Shown: positions 1 through 8,754 of the stretch, in pieces
Numbering within the stretch: the first letter of the stretch is position 1
How the letters are laid out: every line of letters starts with the position of its first letter
From: Ochrobactrum teleogrylli
Lineage (GTDB): Bacteria > Pseudomonadota > Alphaproteobacteria > Rhizobiales > Rhizobiaceae
Direction of reading: 5' to 3'
Assembly (NCBI RefSeq): GCF_006376685.1
Contig: NZ_VEWL01000001.1
Location: forward strand, 685,869 to 749,868
Length of the DNA stretch: 64,000 nt
Position numbers and translations under genes: made by a program
Notes under the pieces: model-generated
Seen by the model: only the letters and a program-made list of their open reading frames with translations
Databases searched by the model: none
Told to the model about the DNA's origin: nothing

Positions 1-155
1 TTGTCTTCCTGCATCTCCAATCGAAAATGAATGAAGAGGATCGTGGTCGCGCCATCGTGGATATTTTTCGCGTCGATAACGGCAAGATCGTCGAACATTG
101 GGACGTAATCCAGGCGGTGCCGGAAACGTCCAAGAATAACAATACGATGTTCTGA
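1..155 (+). CDS. C-terminal fragment of a SnoaL-like (NTF2-fold) protein
   Basis: The frame is open from the window edge to TGA at 153-155 and encodes about 50 residues. The tail contains a strand-rich pattern ending in '[18 protein letters not shown]', typical of the last strands of SnoaL-like polyketide cyclase / NTF2-like proteins, where 'G-K-I-x-E-H-W-D' is a recurrent signature. The substrate cannot be told from the fragment, because the active-site pocket lies in the missing N-terminal part. A strong terminator follows within 25 bases, so this is the last gene of its transcript. Confidence 0.7.
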   Translation, partial: VFLHLQSKMNEEDRGRAIVDIFRVDNGKIVEHWDVIQAVPETSKNNNTMF

Positions 156-178
156 GCCATTCACTCAGAATTTTACCG

Positions 179-212
179 GAAGCCAGCCCACCCGGCTGGC
201 TTCTCCGTTTTT
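179..212 (+). terminator. Rho-independent terminator of the SnoaL-like gene
   Basis: A perfect 10-bp stem (GAAGCCAGCC / GGCTGGCTTC) with a 5-base loop is followed by CTCCGTTTTT. It lies directly after the first stop codon and before the aminotransferase. Confidence 0.85.
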
Positions 213-406
213 ACGGCATTGCCCGATAAAAACTGTTCTCGTTGCCCGCTTCCCGCTTGTTTCCACCGACAAGCGATCCTACGATACCCAAAACTCACCG
301 GCCGACTGCACCTTTCCCCGACAGATCAGCAGCAGACAACAGCGTATCCACGCTCGCCGGTGCCATGGGTTACCGTCGCAAGACAAACGAATTAAGGACG
401 AGAGAA

Positions 407-1270
407 ATGACCGACAAGCAAGCCTCGAAGGCAATGTGGACCTATTACAAGGGCGAATGGCGCGAAGGCGACGTGCGCATTCTGGGTGCGGCCTCGCACG
501 CGACCTGGCTCGGTTCTGCTGTATTCGACGGGGCGCGCCTGTTCGAAGGTGTTACGCCGGACCTCGACCTGCATTCCGCACGCGCCAATGATTCCGCGCG
601 CGCGCTCGGTCTGTCGCCGACGCTTTCGGCCAATGACATCGAAGCATTGGCGCTGGAAGGCCTGAAGAAATTCGCCCCCGGCACGGATGTCTATATCCGC
701 CCCATGTATTGGGCCGAGGAGGGTGACAGCAGCACGGTTGCGCCGCTTGCCTCTTCCACCGATTTCGCCTTGTGCCTTGAAGCCATTCCGATGGTTGAGC
801 CGAAGGGCTTCACCATCACCACGACCTCGTTTCGTCGTCCTTTTCTGGAAGTAATGCCGGTCAATGCCAAGGCGGCCTGCCTCTATCCGAACAATGGCCG
901 TATGCTGCTCGAAGCCAAGGCCAAGGGCTTTCATAACGCAATCGTGACCGATGTGTTGGGTAACGTCGCAGAGACGGCGACCTCCAATATCTTCATGGTT
1001 CGCGGCGGTGAAGTCTTCACCCCGGTGCCAAACGGCACCTTCCTCAACGGCATCACGCGCCAGCGCGTCATCAAGCTGTTGCGCGCCGCAGGCGTGACGG
1101 TGCATGAAACCACGCTGAAGATCGAAGATTTCCGTCAGGCGGATGAAATTTTCTCAACCGGCAATATGAGCAAGGTTGTGCCGATCATCGGTTTTGACGA
1201 CCGCAAGCTCGATTACGGTGCCGTGACCAAGCGCGCCCGCAGCCTCTATTGGGAATGGGCGCACGCCTGA
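407..1270 (+). CDS. ilvE: Branched-chain amino acid aminotransferase (fold type IV PLP enzyme)
   Basis: The 287-residue product is a class IV PLP aminotransferase, which transfers the amino group between branched-chain amino acids and 2-oxoglutarate in the cytoplasm. The frame is open from 242, but ATG 407 is preceded by AAGGACGAGAGAA and matches the family N-terminus (substrate-side strand 'WTYYKGEWREGDVRI'). The likely Schiff-base lysine is K155 in 'VNAKAACLYPNNGR'. E189 in 'VAETATSNIF' would contact the pyridine nitrogen, and the family 'G(T)FLNGITRQR' phosphate-binding turn follows. The gene stands alone between a terminator upstream and a TauE-type gene downstream. A short hairpin without a T-run (1302-1323) separates it from the latter. 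D-amino-acid aminotransferase or aminodeoxychorismate lyase are related alternatives; overall similarity favours the BCAT group. Confidence 0.85.
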   Translation: MTDKQASKAMWTYYKGEWREGDVRILGAASHATWLGSAVFDGARLFEGVTPDLDLHSARANDSARALGLSPTLSANDIEALALEGLKKFAPGTDVYIRPMYWAEEGDSSTVAPLASSTDFALCLEAIPMVEPKGFTITTTSFRRPFLEVMPVNAKAACLYPNNGRMLLEAKAKGFHNAIVTDVLGNVAETATSNIFMVRGGEVFTPVPNGTFLNGITRQRVIKLLRAAGVTVHETTLKIEDFRQADEIFSTGNMSKVVPIIGFDDRKLDYGAVTKRARSLYWEWAHA

Positions 1271-1347
1271 TTTTCCGTCACGAAATTCCATTCTCCTGAC
1301 CCTCCGGGCCATCTTGCCCGGAGCCTATCCCCGACAGCGGCGGCCGC

Positions 1348-2109
1348 ATGATCGAACATACCCCCCTTTATCTGGCAATCGCTGTCACTGCGGCCTTTCT
1401 GGTCGGCATGTCGAAAGGCGGCCTGCCCTCGGTCGGTACGCTTGCCGTTCCGCTGATGGCGCTGGTCATCTCGCCCGTTACAGCTGCCGCCCTGCTGCTG
1501 CCGATCTATGTCATCAGCGACATGTTCGGGCTTTATCTCTACCGACATCACTATTCAGCGCGCAATCTCGCCATCCTCACGCCAGCAGCGATCATCGGCG
1601 TCGGCATTGGCTGGGTGTTCAGTTCGCATCTCTCCGCCACTTTCATCGGCATGCTGGTCGGGCTGGTCGGCATCCTGTTTTGCCTCAATGCCTGGATCGG
1701 CGCCCGCTATCGCAGAAAGGCCCGCAAGGCCGATGTTCCGGGTGGCGTCTTCTGGGGCATTCTCACCGGCCTCACCAGTTTCGTGTCGCATTCCGGCGCG
1801 CCGCCCTTTCAGATGTATGTGCTGCCGCAGCATCTGGAAAAGCTTGTTTTCGCGGGTACATCGACGATCCTCTTCGCCATCGTCAACGCCGTGAAGCTGG
1901 TGCCATACTGGCAGTTGCAGCAGTTTTCCAATCTCGACCTGTCGATGGGCCTCTGGCTGATACCGTCGGCAGTCATCGGCACTTTCGCCGGTGCCAAGCT
2001 GACGCGGCTTCTTCCTGACGGTCCCTTCTTCCTGCTGGTACAACTGACGCTGTTCGGCCTTTCCATCAAGCTGATCGCCGATTGGGTCATGCCGTATTTC
2101 TTTGGTTGA
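1348..2109 (+). CDS. TauE/SafE family sulfite/sulfonate-type exporter
   Basis: This 253-residue polytopic membrane protein has about eight hydrophobic segments. The N-terminal repeat carries 'FLVGMSKGGLPSVGTLAVPLMAL', and the second half repeats the pattern at 'GVFWGILTGLTSFVSHSGAPPFQMYVLPQ', the duplicated signature of the TauE/SafE (DUF81) family. Members export sulfite, sulfoacetate or other organic anions, and the cargo cannot be read from this sequence. No clear Shine-Dalgarno precedes ATG 1348, so the start is provisional. The stop codon is 75 bases before the flavoprotein start, so co-transcription with that gene is plausible. Confidence 0.85.
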   Translation: MIEHTPLYLAIAVTAAFLVGMSKGGLPSVGTLAVPLMALVISPVTAAALLLPIYVISDMFGLYLYRHHYSARNLAILTPAAIIGVGIGWVFSSHLSATFIGMLVGLVGILFCLNAWIGARYRRKARKADVPGGVFWGILTGLTSFVSHSGAPPFQMYVLPQHLEKLVFAGTSTILFAIVNAVKLVPYWQLQQFSNLDLSMGLWLIPSAVIGTFAGAKLTRLLPDGPFFLLVQLTLFGLSIKLIADWVMPYFFG

Positions 2110-2183
2110 GAGGCTTTCGCCGGTTCTTGCCAGATGCTTCCGCTTCCGCCACCATGCGCACAAAATGCGGGGAGGATGTGGGA

Positions 2184-3836
2184 ATGGCTGATGCGGATGC
2201 GATCATTATCGGTGCGGGGCTGGCGGGCCTCGCCGCAGCAAACGAACTGACCAGCGCGGGTAAAAAAGTCATCCTGCTGGAACAGGAAGGCGAGAATTCC
2301 ATCGGCGGTCAGGCTTTCTGGTCGCTGGGCGGCCTGTTCATGATCGACACGCCGGAACAACGCCGTCTCGGCATCAAGGACAGTTTCGATCTTGCCGCGC
2401 AGGACTGGTTCGGCTCGGCGCAGTTTGACAGGCCGGAAGACCTATGGCCCCGGAAATGGGCCGAAGCCTATCTGCAATTTGCAACCGGAGAAATGCGCCC
2501 ATGGCTACATAGCCTTGGCATGCGCTGGTTTCCCGTTGTCGGCTGGGCCGAACGTGGCGGCGCTGAGGCCCATGGGCATGGCAATTCCGTGCCGCGTTTT
2601 CACGTCACTTGGGGAACCGGGCCAGGTGTGGTGGCCCCTTTCGAACAGCGGCTGCGGACGGCAATGGCGAAAGAACTGGTGACCCTGAAATGCCGTCACC
2701 GCGTCAATGAAATCACCACCGAAAACGGACGCGTCACCGGCGTTTTCGGAGAAGTGCTGGCCCCTTCCACCGTTGAGCGCGGGCAACCATCATCCCGCGA
2801 GATCATTGGGGAATTCGCCTTTGGCGCTGACAGCGTTATCGTAACATCCGGTGGCATTGGCGGCGATCCAGAACGCGTGCGCCGGGCATGGCCGCGCGAA
2901 AGGCTCGGCAATCCGCCGAAGGAAATGGTGCTTGGTGTTCCAGCCCATGTGGATGGACGCGGCATCGATATGGCTGTTAATGCAGGCGGGCACGTCATCA
3001 ATGCCGACCGCATGTGGCATTACACCGAAGGTCTCCGCAACTGGAACCCGATCTGGCCCAATCATGGCATCCGCATTCTGCCCGGTCCATCGTCCATGTG
3101 GTTCGATGCGCGCGGCAACCGGCTACCGGCTCCCTATCTGCCCGGCTTCGATACGCTCGGCACGCTCAAACATATTCTCTCCACCGGATATGATTATTCC
3201 TGGTTCATTCTGACCGAGAAGATCATCCGCAAGGAGTTTTCACTATCCGGCTCCGAACAGAACCCGGACCTGACCGGCAGAAGCTGGAAGCTGCTCCTGA
3301 AAAGTCGGCTCGGCAAAGCGCCGCCGCCGCCCGTCAAAGCCTTTATCGACAAGGGTGCGGATTTCATTACCGCCAAGACGATTGAAGAACTGGTCGCGGC
3401 CATGAACACTTTGAGCGGCGATAAACTGCTCGATGTGCGGCGCATTCGCGACCAGATCGAAGCGCGGGATCGTGAAGTGGTCAACCGCTACACGAAAGAT
3501 GCGCAAATCATGGCGATCCATAATGCCCGCGCCTATATCGGTGACCGGCTGACGCGCGCCGTGCCACTGCATGCATTGCTCGACCCTGCCAACGGACCGC
3601 TGATTGCCGTCAAACTGCATATCCTGACCCGCAAGACGCTGGGTGGCCTGCACACCAACCTACAATCGGCAGTTCTGGGCGAGGACGGCGAACCGGTTCC
3701 CGGCCTTTATGCAGCAGGCGAAGCCGCCGGTTTTGGCGGTGGCGGCTATCATGGCTATAACGCGCTGGAAGGCACATTCTTGGGCGGCTGTATATTCTCC
3801 GGGCGGGCGGCAGGCCGGGCAGCCGCCTCGATCTGA
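2184..3836 (+). CDS. FAD-binding dehydrogenase (COG3573 / fumarate reductase-like flavoprotein)
   Basis: The 550-residue flavoprotein has an N-terminal Rossmann dinucleotide-binding site 'AIIIGAGLAGLAAANEL' and 'VILLEQE' at the end of the second strand. The C-terminal FAD site reads 'GLYAAGEAAGFGGGGYHGYNALEGTFLGGCIFSGRAAG', close to the predicted COG3573 oxidoreductases and more distantly to 3-ketosteroid dehydrogenases and fumarate reductases. The chosen ATG has GGAGGA at 2171-2176; an upstream in-frame extension to 2082 would overlap the exporter gene and carries no family sequence. The substrate is unknown. No signal peptide is seen, so a cytoplasmic location is likely. It may be co-transcribed with the preceding exporter. 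Confidence 0.85.
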   Translation: MADADAIIIGAGLAGLAAANELTSAGKKVILLEQEGENSIGGQAFWSLGGLFMIDTPEQRRLGIKDSFDLAAQDWFGSAQFDRPEDLWPRKWAEAYLQFATGEMRPWLHSLGMRWFPVVGWAERGGAEAHGHGNSVPRFHVTWGTGPGVVAPFEQRLRTAMAKELVTLKCRHRVNEITTENGRVTGVFGEVLAPSTVERGQPSSREIIGEFAFGADSVIVTSGGIGGDPERVRRAWPRERLGNPPKEMVLGVPAHVDGRGIDMAVNAGGHVINADRMWHYTEGLRNWNPIWPNHGIRILPGPSSMWFDARGNRLPAPYLPGFDTLGTLKHILSTGYDYSWFILTEKIIRKEFSLSGSEQNPDLTGRSWKLLLKSRLGKAPPPPVKAFIDKGADFITAKTIEELVAAMNTLSGDKLLDVRRIRDQIEARDREVVNRYTKDAQIMAIHNARAYIGDRLTRAVPLHALLDPANGPLIAVKLHILTRKTLGGLHTNLQSAVLGEDGEPVPGLYAAGEAAGFGGGGYHGYNALEGTFLGGCIFSGRAAGRAAASI

Positions 3837-4044
3837 AGCGTGAGCACCATTTCGTAACAATCTGATTTTACGTGATTTTTTCTGGATCGTCAGCCGGACA
3901 GCTGCCCTCCAATATTCCATTTTCTATATGAGATTTTTATATCGCGGCCCGTTTCCCTGTCTCGAAACCCTATGCCGTAACGTCACATAATCCCTGCCTG
4001 GCGAAAGCCTTCACCAACAGGGAGCCCCGCAAGGGGACGACATT

Positions 4045-4125
4045 ATGGACATCGCCGTCCTGGCAATCGGCATCGGCTTTTTCGGTCTGCTCTTTGGTTA
4101 TCTGCGCGTCTGCGAAAAGCTTTGA
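4045..4125 (+). CDS. 26-residue membrane ORF at the head of the kdp operon
   Basis: The small frame encodes 'MDIAVLAIGIGFFGLLFGYL' followed by RVCEKL, a single hydrophobic helix with a positively charged C-terminal end. The start lies 7 bases after AAGGGGA. The same leader can form a CCCC-GCAA-GGGG hairpin (4025-4036) just upstream. Its stop is 9 bases before the kdpF ATG, so translation is probably coupled. It is not KdpF, which follows. I do not recognise a named family. It could be an extra Kdp accessory peptide or a translated leader that sets the expression of kdpF. Confidence 0.6.
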   Translation: MDIAVLAIGIGFFGLLFGYLRVCEKL

Positions 4126-4134
4126 GGGCGTGAC

Positions 4135-4224
4135 ATGCTGATCGAATATATCGCTGGCGCTTTGGTCGCCATCTTCATCGCGATCTACCTTCTTTATGCG
4201 CTCATTCGCCCAGAGCGGTTCTGA
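4135..4224 (+). CDS. kdpF: KdpF, small subunit of the K+-transporting ATPase
   Basis: The 29-residue peptide contains one transmembrane helix ('[20 protein letters not shown]') and ends in RPERF. That matches the length and C-terminal 'L-x-x-P-E-x-F' ending of KdpF peptides, which bind at the KdpA/KdpB interface and stabilise the complex. It sits 30 bases before the kdpA start, the normal position. It is too short for standard gene finders. Confidence 0.85.
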   Translation: MLIEYIAGALVAIFIAIYLLYALIRPERF

Positions 4225-4253
4225 GCTGCAGCCCAATGGGCTTGGGAAAAACC

Positions 4254-5957
4254 ATGACAATCAATGGATGGATACAGATCCTCGTCTTTTGCGGGATCAT
4301 CATTCTGCTCGTAAAGCCGCTTGGCTTCTATTTAACGCGCGTCTTCAACGGCGAACGAACGTTCCTTTCGCCAATTCTCGTTCCGGTCGAACGCGGGCTC
4401 TACCGTCTTGCAGGCACTGGCGAACGCGAGGAACAGCACTGGACGAGCTATACCGCCGCCATGCTGCTGTTCAACTTGGCCGGGTTTATTCTGCTTTATG
4501 CCATGCAACGGTTTCAGGGCGCATTGCCCTTCAACCCCATGGGCATGAGCAATGTGCCCGCAGACCTTGCCTTCAACACCGCCGCCAGTTTCGTGACCAA
4601 CACCAACTGGCAGAACTATGGCGGCGAAAGCACCATGTCCTATCTGACGCAGATGGCCGGATTGACGGTGCAGAACTTCGTCTCGGCTGCAACGGGTGTG
4701 GCGATCGCGATAGCGCTTATCCGCGCTTTCTCTCGCAAATCCATGAAAACGCTTGGTAACTTCTGGGTCGATCTCACGCGCTGCACGCTTTATATCCTGC
4801 TGCCAATTTGCATCGTGATGACGCTTGCATTCGTCGCATTGGGTGTTCCGCAAACGCTTGGCGCCTATGCGCAGGCCACCACACTTGAAGGCGCGCGGCA
4901 GGTCATCGCGCTTGGACCGGTTGCATCGCAGCTGGCGATCAAGATGCTGGGCACCAATGGCGGTGGTTTCTTCAACGCCAATTCCGCGCATCCGTTTGAG
5001 AATCCCGACGCCATTTCGAACATGATCCAGATGGTTGCGATCTTCGCCATCGGCGCATCGCTGACCAATGTCTTTGGCCGCATGGTCGGCAATGAAAAGC
5101 AGGGCTGGGCCATTTTCGCGGCCATGGGCGTGTTGTTCGTTGCAGGCGTCGCCATTTGTTACTGGGCAGAAGCTGCCGGCAACCCGCTGATCCACGCACT
5201 CGGCATCGACGGCGCGAATATGGAAGGCAAAGAAACCCGTTTCGGTATCGCCATGTCCGCCCTTTTCGCCGTGGTCACGACTGCCGCATCCTGTGGCGCG
5301 GTGATCGCCATGCATGACAGCATGATGGCGCTCGGCGGCATGATCCCGATGATCAATATGATGCTCGGCGAAATCATCATCGGCGGTGTCGGCGCAGGTT
5401 TTTACGGCATTATCCTGTTCGTCGTGGTGGCGATTTTCGTGGCTGGCCTGATGGTCGGTCGCACGCCGGAATATCTGGGCAAGAAGATCGAGGCCAGGGA
5501 AGTCAAAATGGCGATGCTGGCCGTGCTGTGCCTGCCGCTGTCGATCCTCGGCTTTACCGCAATCGCTGCCGTCATTCCTGCTGGCCTTGGCTCCATCGCC
5601 AATCCGGGACCGCACGGCTTTTCGGAAATTCTCTACGCCTATACGTCGGGCACCGCCAATAACGGCTCGGCTTTCGGCGGGCTTTCCGGCAACACGCCCT
5701 GGTACAATATCACCATCGGGCTTGCGATGCTGATGGGGCGCTTCCTCGTCATTGTTCCCACCATGGCCATTGCCGGATCGCTGGTCGCCAAGAAAATCGC
5801 CCCGCAATCGGCCGGCACCTTCCCGACCCATGGTCCATTGTTCGTGGGCTTGCTGATCGGCGTCATTCTGGTTGTCGGCGGCCTGATCTTCTTCCCCGCG
5901 CTGGCGCTCGGCCCCATCGCCGAACACCTCGCTCTGATCCAGGGCAAGACCTTCTGA
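4254..5957 (+). CDS. kdpA: Potassium-transporting ATPase, potassium-binding subunit KdpA
   Basis: The 567-residue inner-membrane channel-like subunit of the high-affinity Kdp potassium pump. All four selectivity-filter loops of the superfamily of K+ transporters fold are visible: '[12 protein letters not shown]', '[19 protein letters not shown]', the stretch around '[21 protein letters not shown]', and '[20 protein letters not shown]'. ATG 4254 gives the canonical amphipathic start; an in-frame ATG at 4236 would add six residues. The stop codon TGA overlaps the ATG of a 25-residue ORF, so kdpA and kdpB are not directly adjacent as they are in E. coli. Length is normal for the family. Confidence 0.97.
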   Translation: MTINGWIQILVFCGIIILLVKPLGFYLTRVFNGERTFLSPILVPVERGLYRLAGTGEREEQHWTSYTAAMLLFNLAGFILLYAMQRFQGALPFNPMGMSNVPADLAFNTAASFVTNTNWQNYGGESTMSYLTQMAGLTVQNFVSAATGVAIAIALIRAFSRKSMKTLGNFWVDLTRCTLYILLPICIVMTLAFVALGVPQTLGAYAQATTLEGARQVIALGPVASQLAIKMLGTNGGGFFNANSAHPFENPDAISNMIQMVAIFAIGASLTNVFGRMVGNEKQGWAIFAAMGVLFVAGVAICYWAEAAGNPLIHALGIDGANMEGKETRFGIAMSALFAVVTTAASCGAVIAMHDSMMALGGMIPMINMMLGEIIIGGVGAGFYGIILFVVVAIFVAGLMVGRTPEYLGKKIEAREVKMAMLAVLCLPLSILGFTAIAAVIPAGLGSIANPGPHGFSEILYAYTSGTANNGSAFGGLSGNTPWYNITIGLAMLMGRFLVIVPTMAIAGSLVAKKIAPQSAGTFPTHGPLFVGLLIGVILVVGGLIFFPALALGPIAEHLALIQGKTF

Positions 5958-6034
5958 TGCTGAAACCATCGAACTGCATTCTGTCGATCCTTGCCGTGAT
6001 GCTCATCCTGTTTCTCGCCATCCGGCTGATCTGA
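5957..6034 (+). CDS. 25-residue hydrophobic ORF between kdpA and kdpB
   Basis: ATG overlaps the kdpA stop (TGATG), a typical translational-coupling arrangement. The peptide, beginning [20 protein letters not shown] and ending AIRLI, is one predicted membrane helix with a short polar N-terminus. KdpB starts 36 bases after its stop, and the gap ends in CTGGAGCC before the kdpB ATG. It resembles KdpF in size and topology but not in sequence. I recognise no family. It may be a second KdpF-like peptide or a coupling ORF. Confidence 0.55.
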   Translation: MLKPSNCILSILAVMLILFLAIRLI

Positions 6035-6070
6035 GCGTCCGCTTCGCAAAACATCCACTGGAGCCTCGTT

Positions 6071-8113
6071 ATGAGCCAGTCCAAATCTGCGAGCATTCTC
6101 GATGCCCGTATTCTTATCCCGGCGGTCGGCGATGCCTTCCGCAAACTGAACCCGAAAAGCCTCGCCCGAAACCCGGTCATGTTCGTCGTGGCCGTCGTTT
6201 CGGCGCTCACCACGGTACTGCTTGCAAAGGACATTGCCACAGGCGGCGGCAATGTCGGCTTTTCCGCCCAGATCGTGCTGTGGCTCTGGTTTACAGTGCT
6301 GTTCGCCAATTTTGCCGAAGCCGTTGCCGAAGGGCGCGGCAAGGCGCAGGCGGAATCATTGCGCCGCACCCGCACTGAAACCCAGGCCAAGCTCCTGAGC
6401 GGCGACGGCAAGACCGATTACAAGACCGTGGCCGGAACAAGCCTCAAGGTCGGCGATATCGTTCTCGTTGAAGCAGGTGACATCATCCCCTCCGATGGCG
6501 AAGTGATCGAGGGTGTCGCCTCGGTTAACGAAGCCGCCATCACCGGCGAATCCGCACCGGTCATCCGCGAATCCGGCGGCGACCGTTCCGCCGTCACCGG
6601 CGGTACGCAGGTCCTCTCCGACTGGATCAGGGTGCGCATCACGGCAGCGCAGGGCTCGACCTTCATCGACAAGATGATCAGCCTTGTGGAAGGCGCCGAA
6701 CGCCAGAAAACGCCGAACGAAATCGCGCTCAACATCCTGCTTGCAGGCATGACGCTGATCTTCGTTTTGGCCGTGGTGACAATTCCAAGCTTCGCGACCT
6801 ATGCGGGCGGCTATATCCCCGTCATCGTGCTGGTTGCCCTGTTCGTAACGCTGATCCCGACCACCATCGGTGCGCTGCTGTCAGCTATCGGCATTGCAGG
6901 CATGGACCGTCTGGTGCGCTTCAATGTGCTGGCCATGTCGGGCCGTGCGGTAGAGGCGGCAGGCGATGTAGACACATTGCTTCTCGACAAGACCGGTACG
7001 ATCACGCTCGGCAATCGTCAGGCAACAGCCTTCATGCCCATCACCGACGTAAGCGAACAGGAACTGGCCGACGCAGCACAACTCGCCTCCCTTGCCGATG
7101 AAACGCCGGAAGGTCGTTCCATCGTGGTTCTGGCCAAGGAAAAATACGCCATTCGCGGTCGCGATATGCAAAGCCTGCATGCGACTTTCGTGCCCTTTAC
7201 AGCGCAGAGCCGCATGAGCGGCGTTGATATTGACGGTTCGTCCATTCGCAAGGGTGCCGTGGATGCCGTGCTGAAAAACGCGACTTCGGATGCAAAAACC
7301 GTTCACGAACTGCAAGCCATCGCCGACACCATTGCCAAGGGTGGCGGCACGCCGCTTGCCGTCGCCAAGGATGGCAAGCTGCTCGGCGTCATTCACCTCA
7401 AGGATATCGTCAAGGGCGGCATTCGCGAGCGTTTCTCCGAATTGCGGCGTATGGGCATCCGCACGGTGATGATCACCGGTGACAATCCGATGACGGCAGC
7501 GGCAATTGCTGCGGAAGCGGGCGTGGATGATTTTCTGGCGCAAGCAACGCCGGAGAACAAGCTGGCGCTGATCCGCGAGGAACAGGCCAAGGGCAAACTC
7601 GTCGCCATGTGTGGTGATGGCACCAACGATGCGCCAGCGCTTGCGCAGGCCGATGTGGGTGTCGCCATGAACACTGGTACGGTTGCGGCCCGCGAGGCGG
7701 GCAATATGGTCGATCTCGACAGCGATCCGACCAAGCTCATCGAGATTGTTGAAATCGGCAAGCAGCTTCTGATGACGCGCGGCGCGCTTACGACTTTCTC
7801 CATCGCCAACGATATCGCGAAATATTTCGCGATCATTCCGGCCATGTTTCTGGCTTTTTACCCGCAGCTTGGCGCGCTGAACATCATGAACCTCGCCACG
7901 CCGCAAAGCGCTATTCTCTCGGCCATCATCTTCAACGCCCTCATCATCGTGGCGCTGATCCCGCTGTCGCTGAAAGGCGTGAAGTATAAGGCCGTTGGCG
8001 CGGGCGCCCTGCTCTCCCGCAACCTGCTCATCTACGGTCTCGGCGGCGTCATCGTTCCATTCATCGGCATCAAGGCCATCGATATGGCCATTATCGCCCT
8101 TGGCCTCGCATAA
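6071..8113 (+). CDS. kdpB: Potassium-transporting ATPase ATP-binding subunit KdpB
   Basis: The 680-residue P-type ATPase subunit energises KdpA. The A-domain motif TGES is at 158-161. The phosphorylated aspartate is D306 in '[13 protein letters not shown]'. The hinge '[24 protein letters not shown]' lies in the P-domain, and the N-domain carries the K-G-A motif ('[10 protein letters not shown]'). Membrane helices lie at about 35-85, 220-275 and near the C-terminus, as expected for the seven-helix KdpB topology. It is followed after 12 bases by kdpC. No residue essential for catalysis appears to be missing. Confidence 0.97.
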   Translation: MSQSKSASILDARILIPAVGDAFRKLNPKSLARNPVMFVVAVVSALTTVLLAKDIATGGGNVGFSAQIVLWLWFTVLFANFAEAVAEGRGKAQAESLRRTRTETQAKLLSGDGKTDYKTVAGTSLKVGDIVLVEAGDIIPSDGEVIEGVASVNEAAITGESAPVIRESGGDRSAVTGGTQVLSDWIRVRITAAQGSTFIDKMISLVEGAERQKTPNEIALNILLAGMTLIFVLAVVTIPSFATYAGGYIPVIVLVALFVTLIPTTIGALLSAIGIAGMDRLVRFNVLAMSGRAVEAAGDVDTLLLDKTGTITLGNRQATAFMPITDVSEQELADAAQLASLADETPEGRSIVVLAKEKYAIRGRDMQSLHATFVPFTAQSRMSGVDIDGSSIRKGAVDAVLKNATSDAKTVHELQAIADTIAKGGGTPLAVAKDGKLLGVIHLKDIVKGGIRERFSELRRMGIRTVMITGDNPMTAAAIAAEAGVDDFLAQATPENKLALIREEQAKGKLVAMCGDGTNDAPALAQADVGVAMNTGTVAAREAGNMVDLDSDPTKLIEIVEIGKQLLMTRGALTTFSIANDIAKYFAIIPAMFLAFYPQLGALNIMNLATPQSAILSAIIFNALIIVALIPLSLKGVKYKAVGAGALLSRNLLIYGLGGVIVPFIGIKAIDMAIIALGLA

Positions 8114-8125
8114 GGATTTTCGCCC

Positions 8126-8698
8126 ATGTTGAAGCAACTTCGCCCTGCACTGGTCATGATCGTCGCGCTCACTGTCATTACCGGCTTCATCTATCCGCTC
8201 GGCATGACAGGCCTTGCGCAAGCAATTTTCCCGCAACAGGCCAATGGCAGCCTGATCGAGAAGGATGGAACGGTCATCGGCTCTGAACTGATCGGCCAGA
8301 GCTTTGCCAGCGACCGTTATTTCCACGGCCGCCCATCCGCCGCAGGCAAGGATGGTTATGATGCATCCAGTTCCGGCGGCTCCAATCTCGGCCCCACTAA
8401 TCCCGCTTTGATAGAGCGGATCAAGGCCGAGGCGGAATCGTTAAAACAGGCAGCGCCTGACACCGCGATCCCTATCGATCTCGTGACCACTTCGGCCAGC
8501 GGTCTCGACCCGCATATTTCGCCGGAAGCAGCCTTTTATCAGATACCGCGTGTCGCCAAGGCGCGGGGTATCAGCGAAGCCACGCTGCGCGGCATTGTGG
8601 AGCAGCAGGTGGAAGACCGAAAACTCGGCTTTCTCGGCGAAGCTGTGGTCAATGTCCTGAAACTCAATCTAGTTCTGGACAGAACCGCAGCAAAATGA
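8126..8698 (+). CDS. kdpC: Potassium-transporting ATPase subunit KdpC
   Basis: The 190-residue subunit has one N-terminal membrane helix ('[29 protein letters not shown]') and a periplasmic domain. The family motifs 'GSELIGQSF', '[10 protein letters not shown]', '[14 protein letters not shown]' and '[14 protein letters not shown]' are all present. KdpC is part of the KdpFABC pump and increases its affinity for nucleotide and potassium. A 56-base gap separates it from kdpD, with no terminator, consistent with one kdpFABCDE transcript. Confidence 0.96.
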   Translation: MLKQLRPALVMIVALTVITGFIYPLGMTGLAQAIFPQQANGSLIEKDGTVIGSELIGQSFASDRYFHGRPSAAGKDGYDASSSGGSNLGPTNPALIERIKAEAESLKQAAPDTAIPIDLVTTSASGLDPHISPEAAFYQIPRVAKARGISEATLRGIVEQQVEDRKLGFLGEAVVNVLKLNLVLDRTAAK

Positions 8699-8754
8699 GG
8701 TAGATTGCGGGTGGCGCTCATGTCGCCGCCCGCTTCGCAGGAGCATTATCATTG

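Noticed and set aside
1302-1323. CTCCGGGC/GCCCGGAG hairpin as a terminator after the aminotransferase
   Set aside because: No T-run on either strand and it sits just before the next start, so I did not list it as a terminator.
4332-5969. 545-residue minus-strand open frame opposite kdpA
   Set aside because: It is the antisense shadow of kdpA: rich in His, Asp, Gly and Arg with no recognisable domain and no ribosome-binding site.
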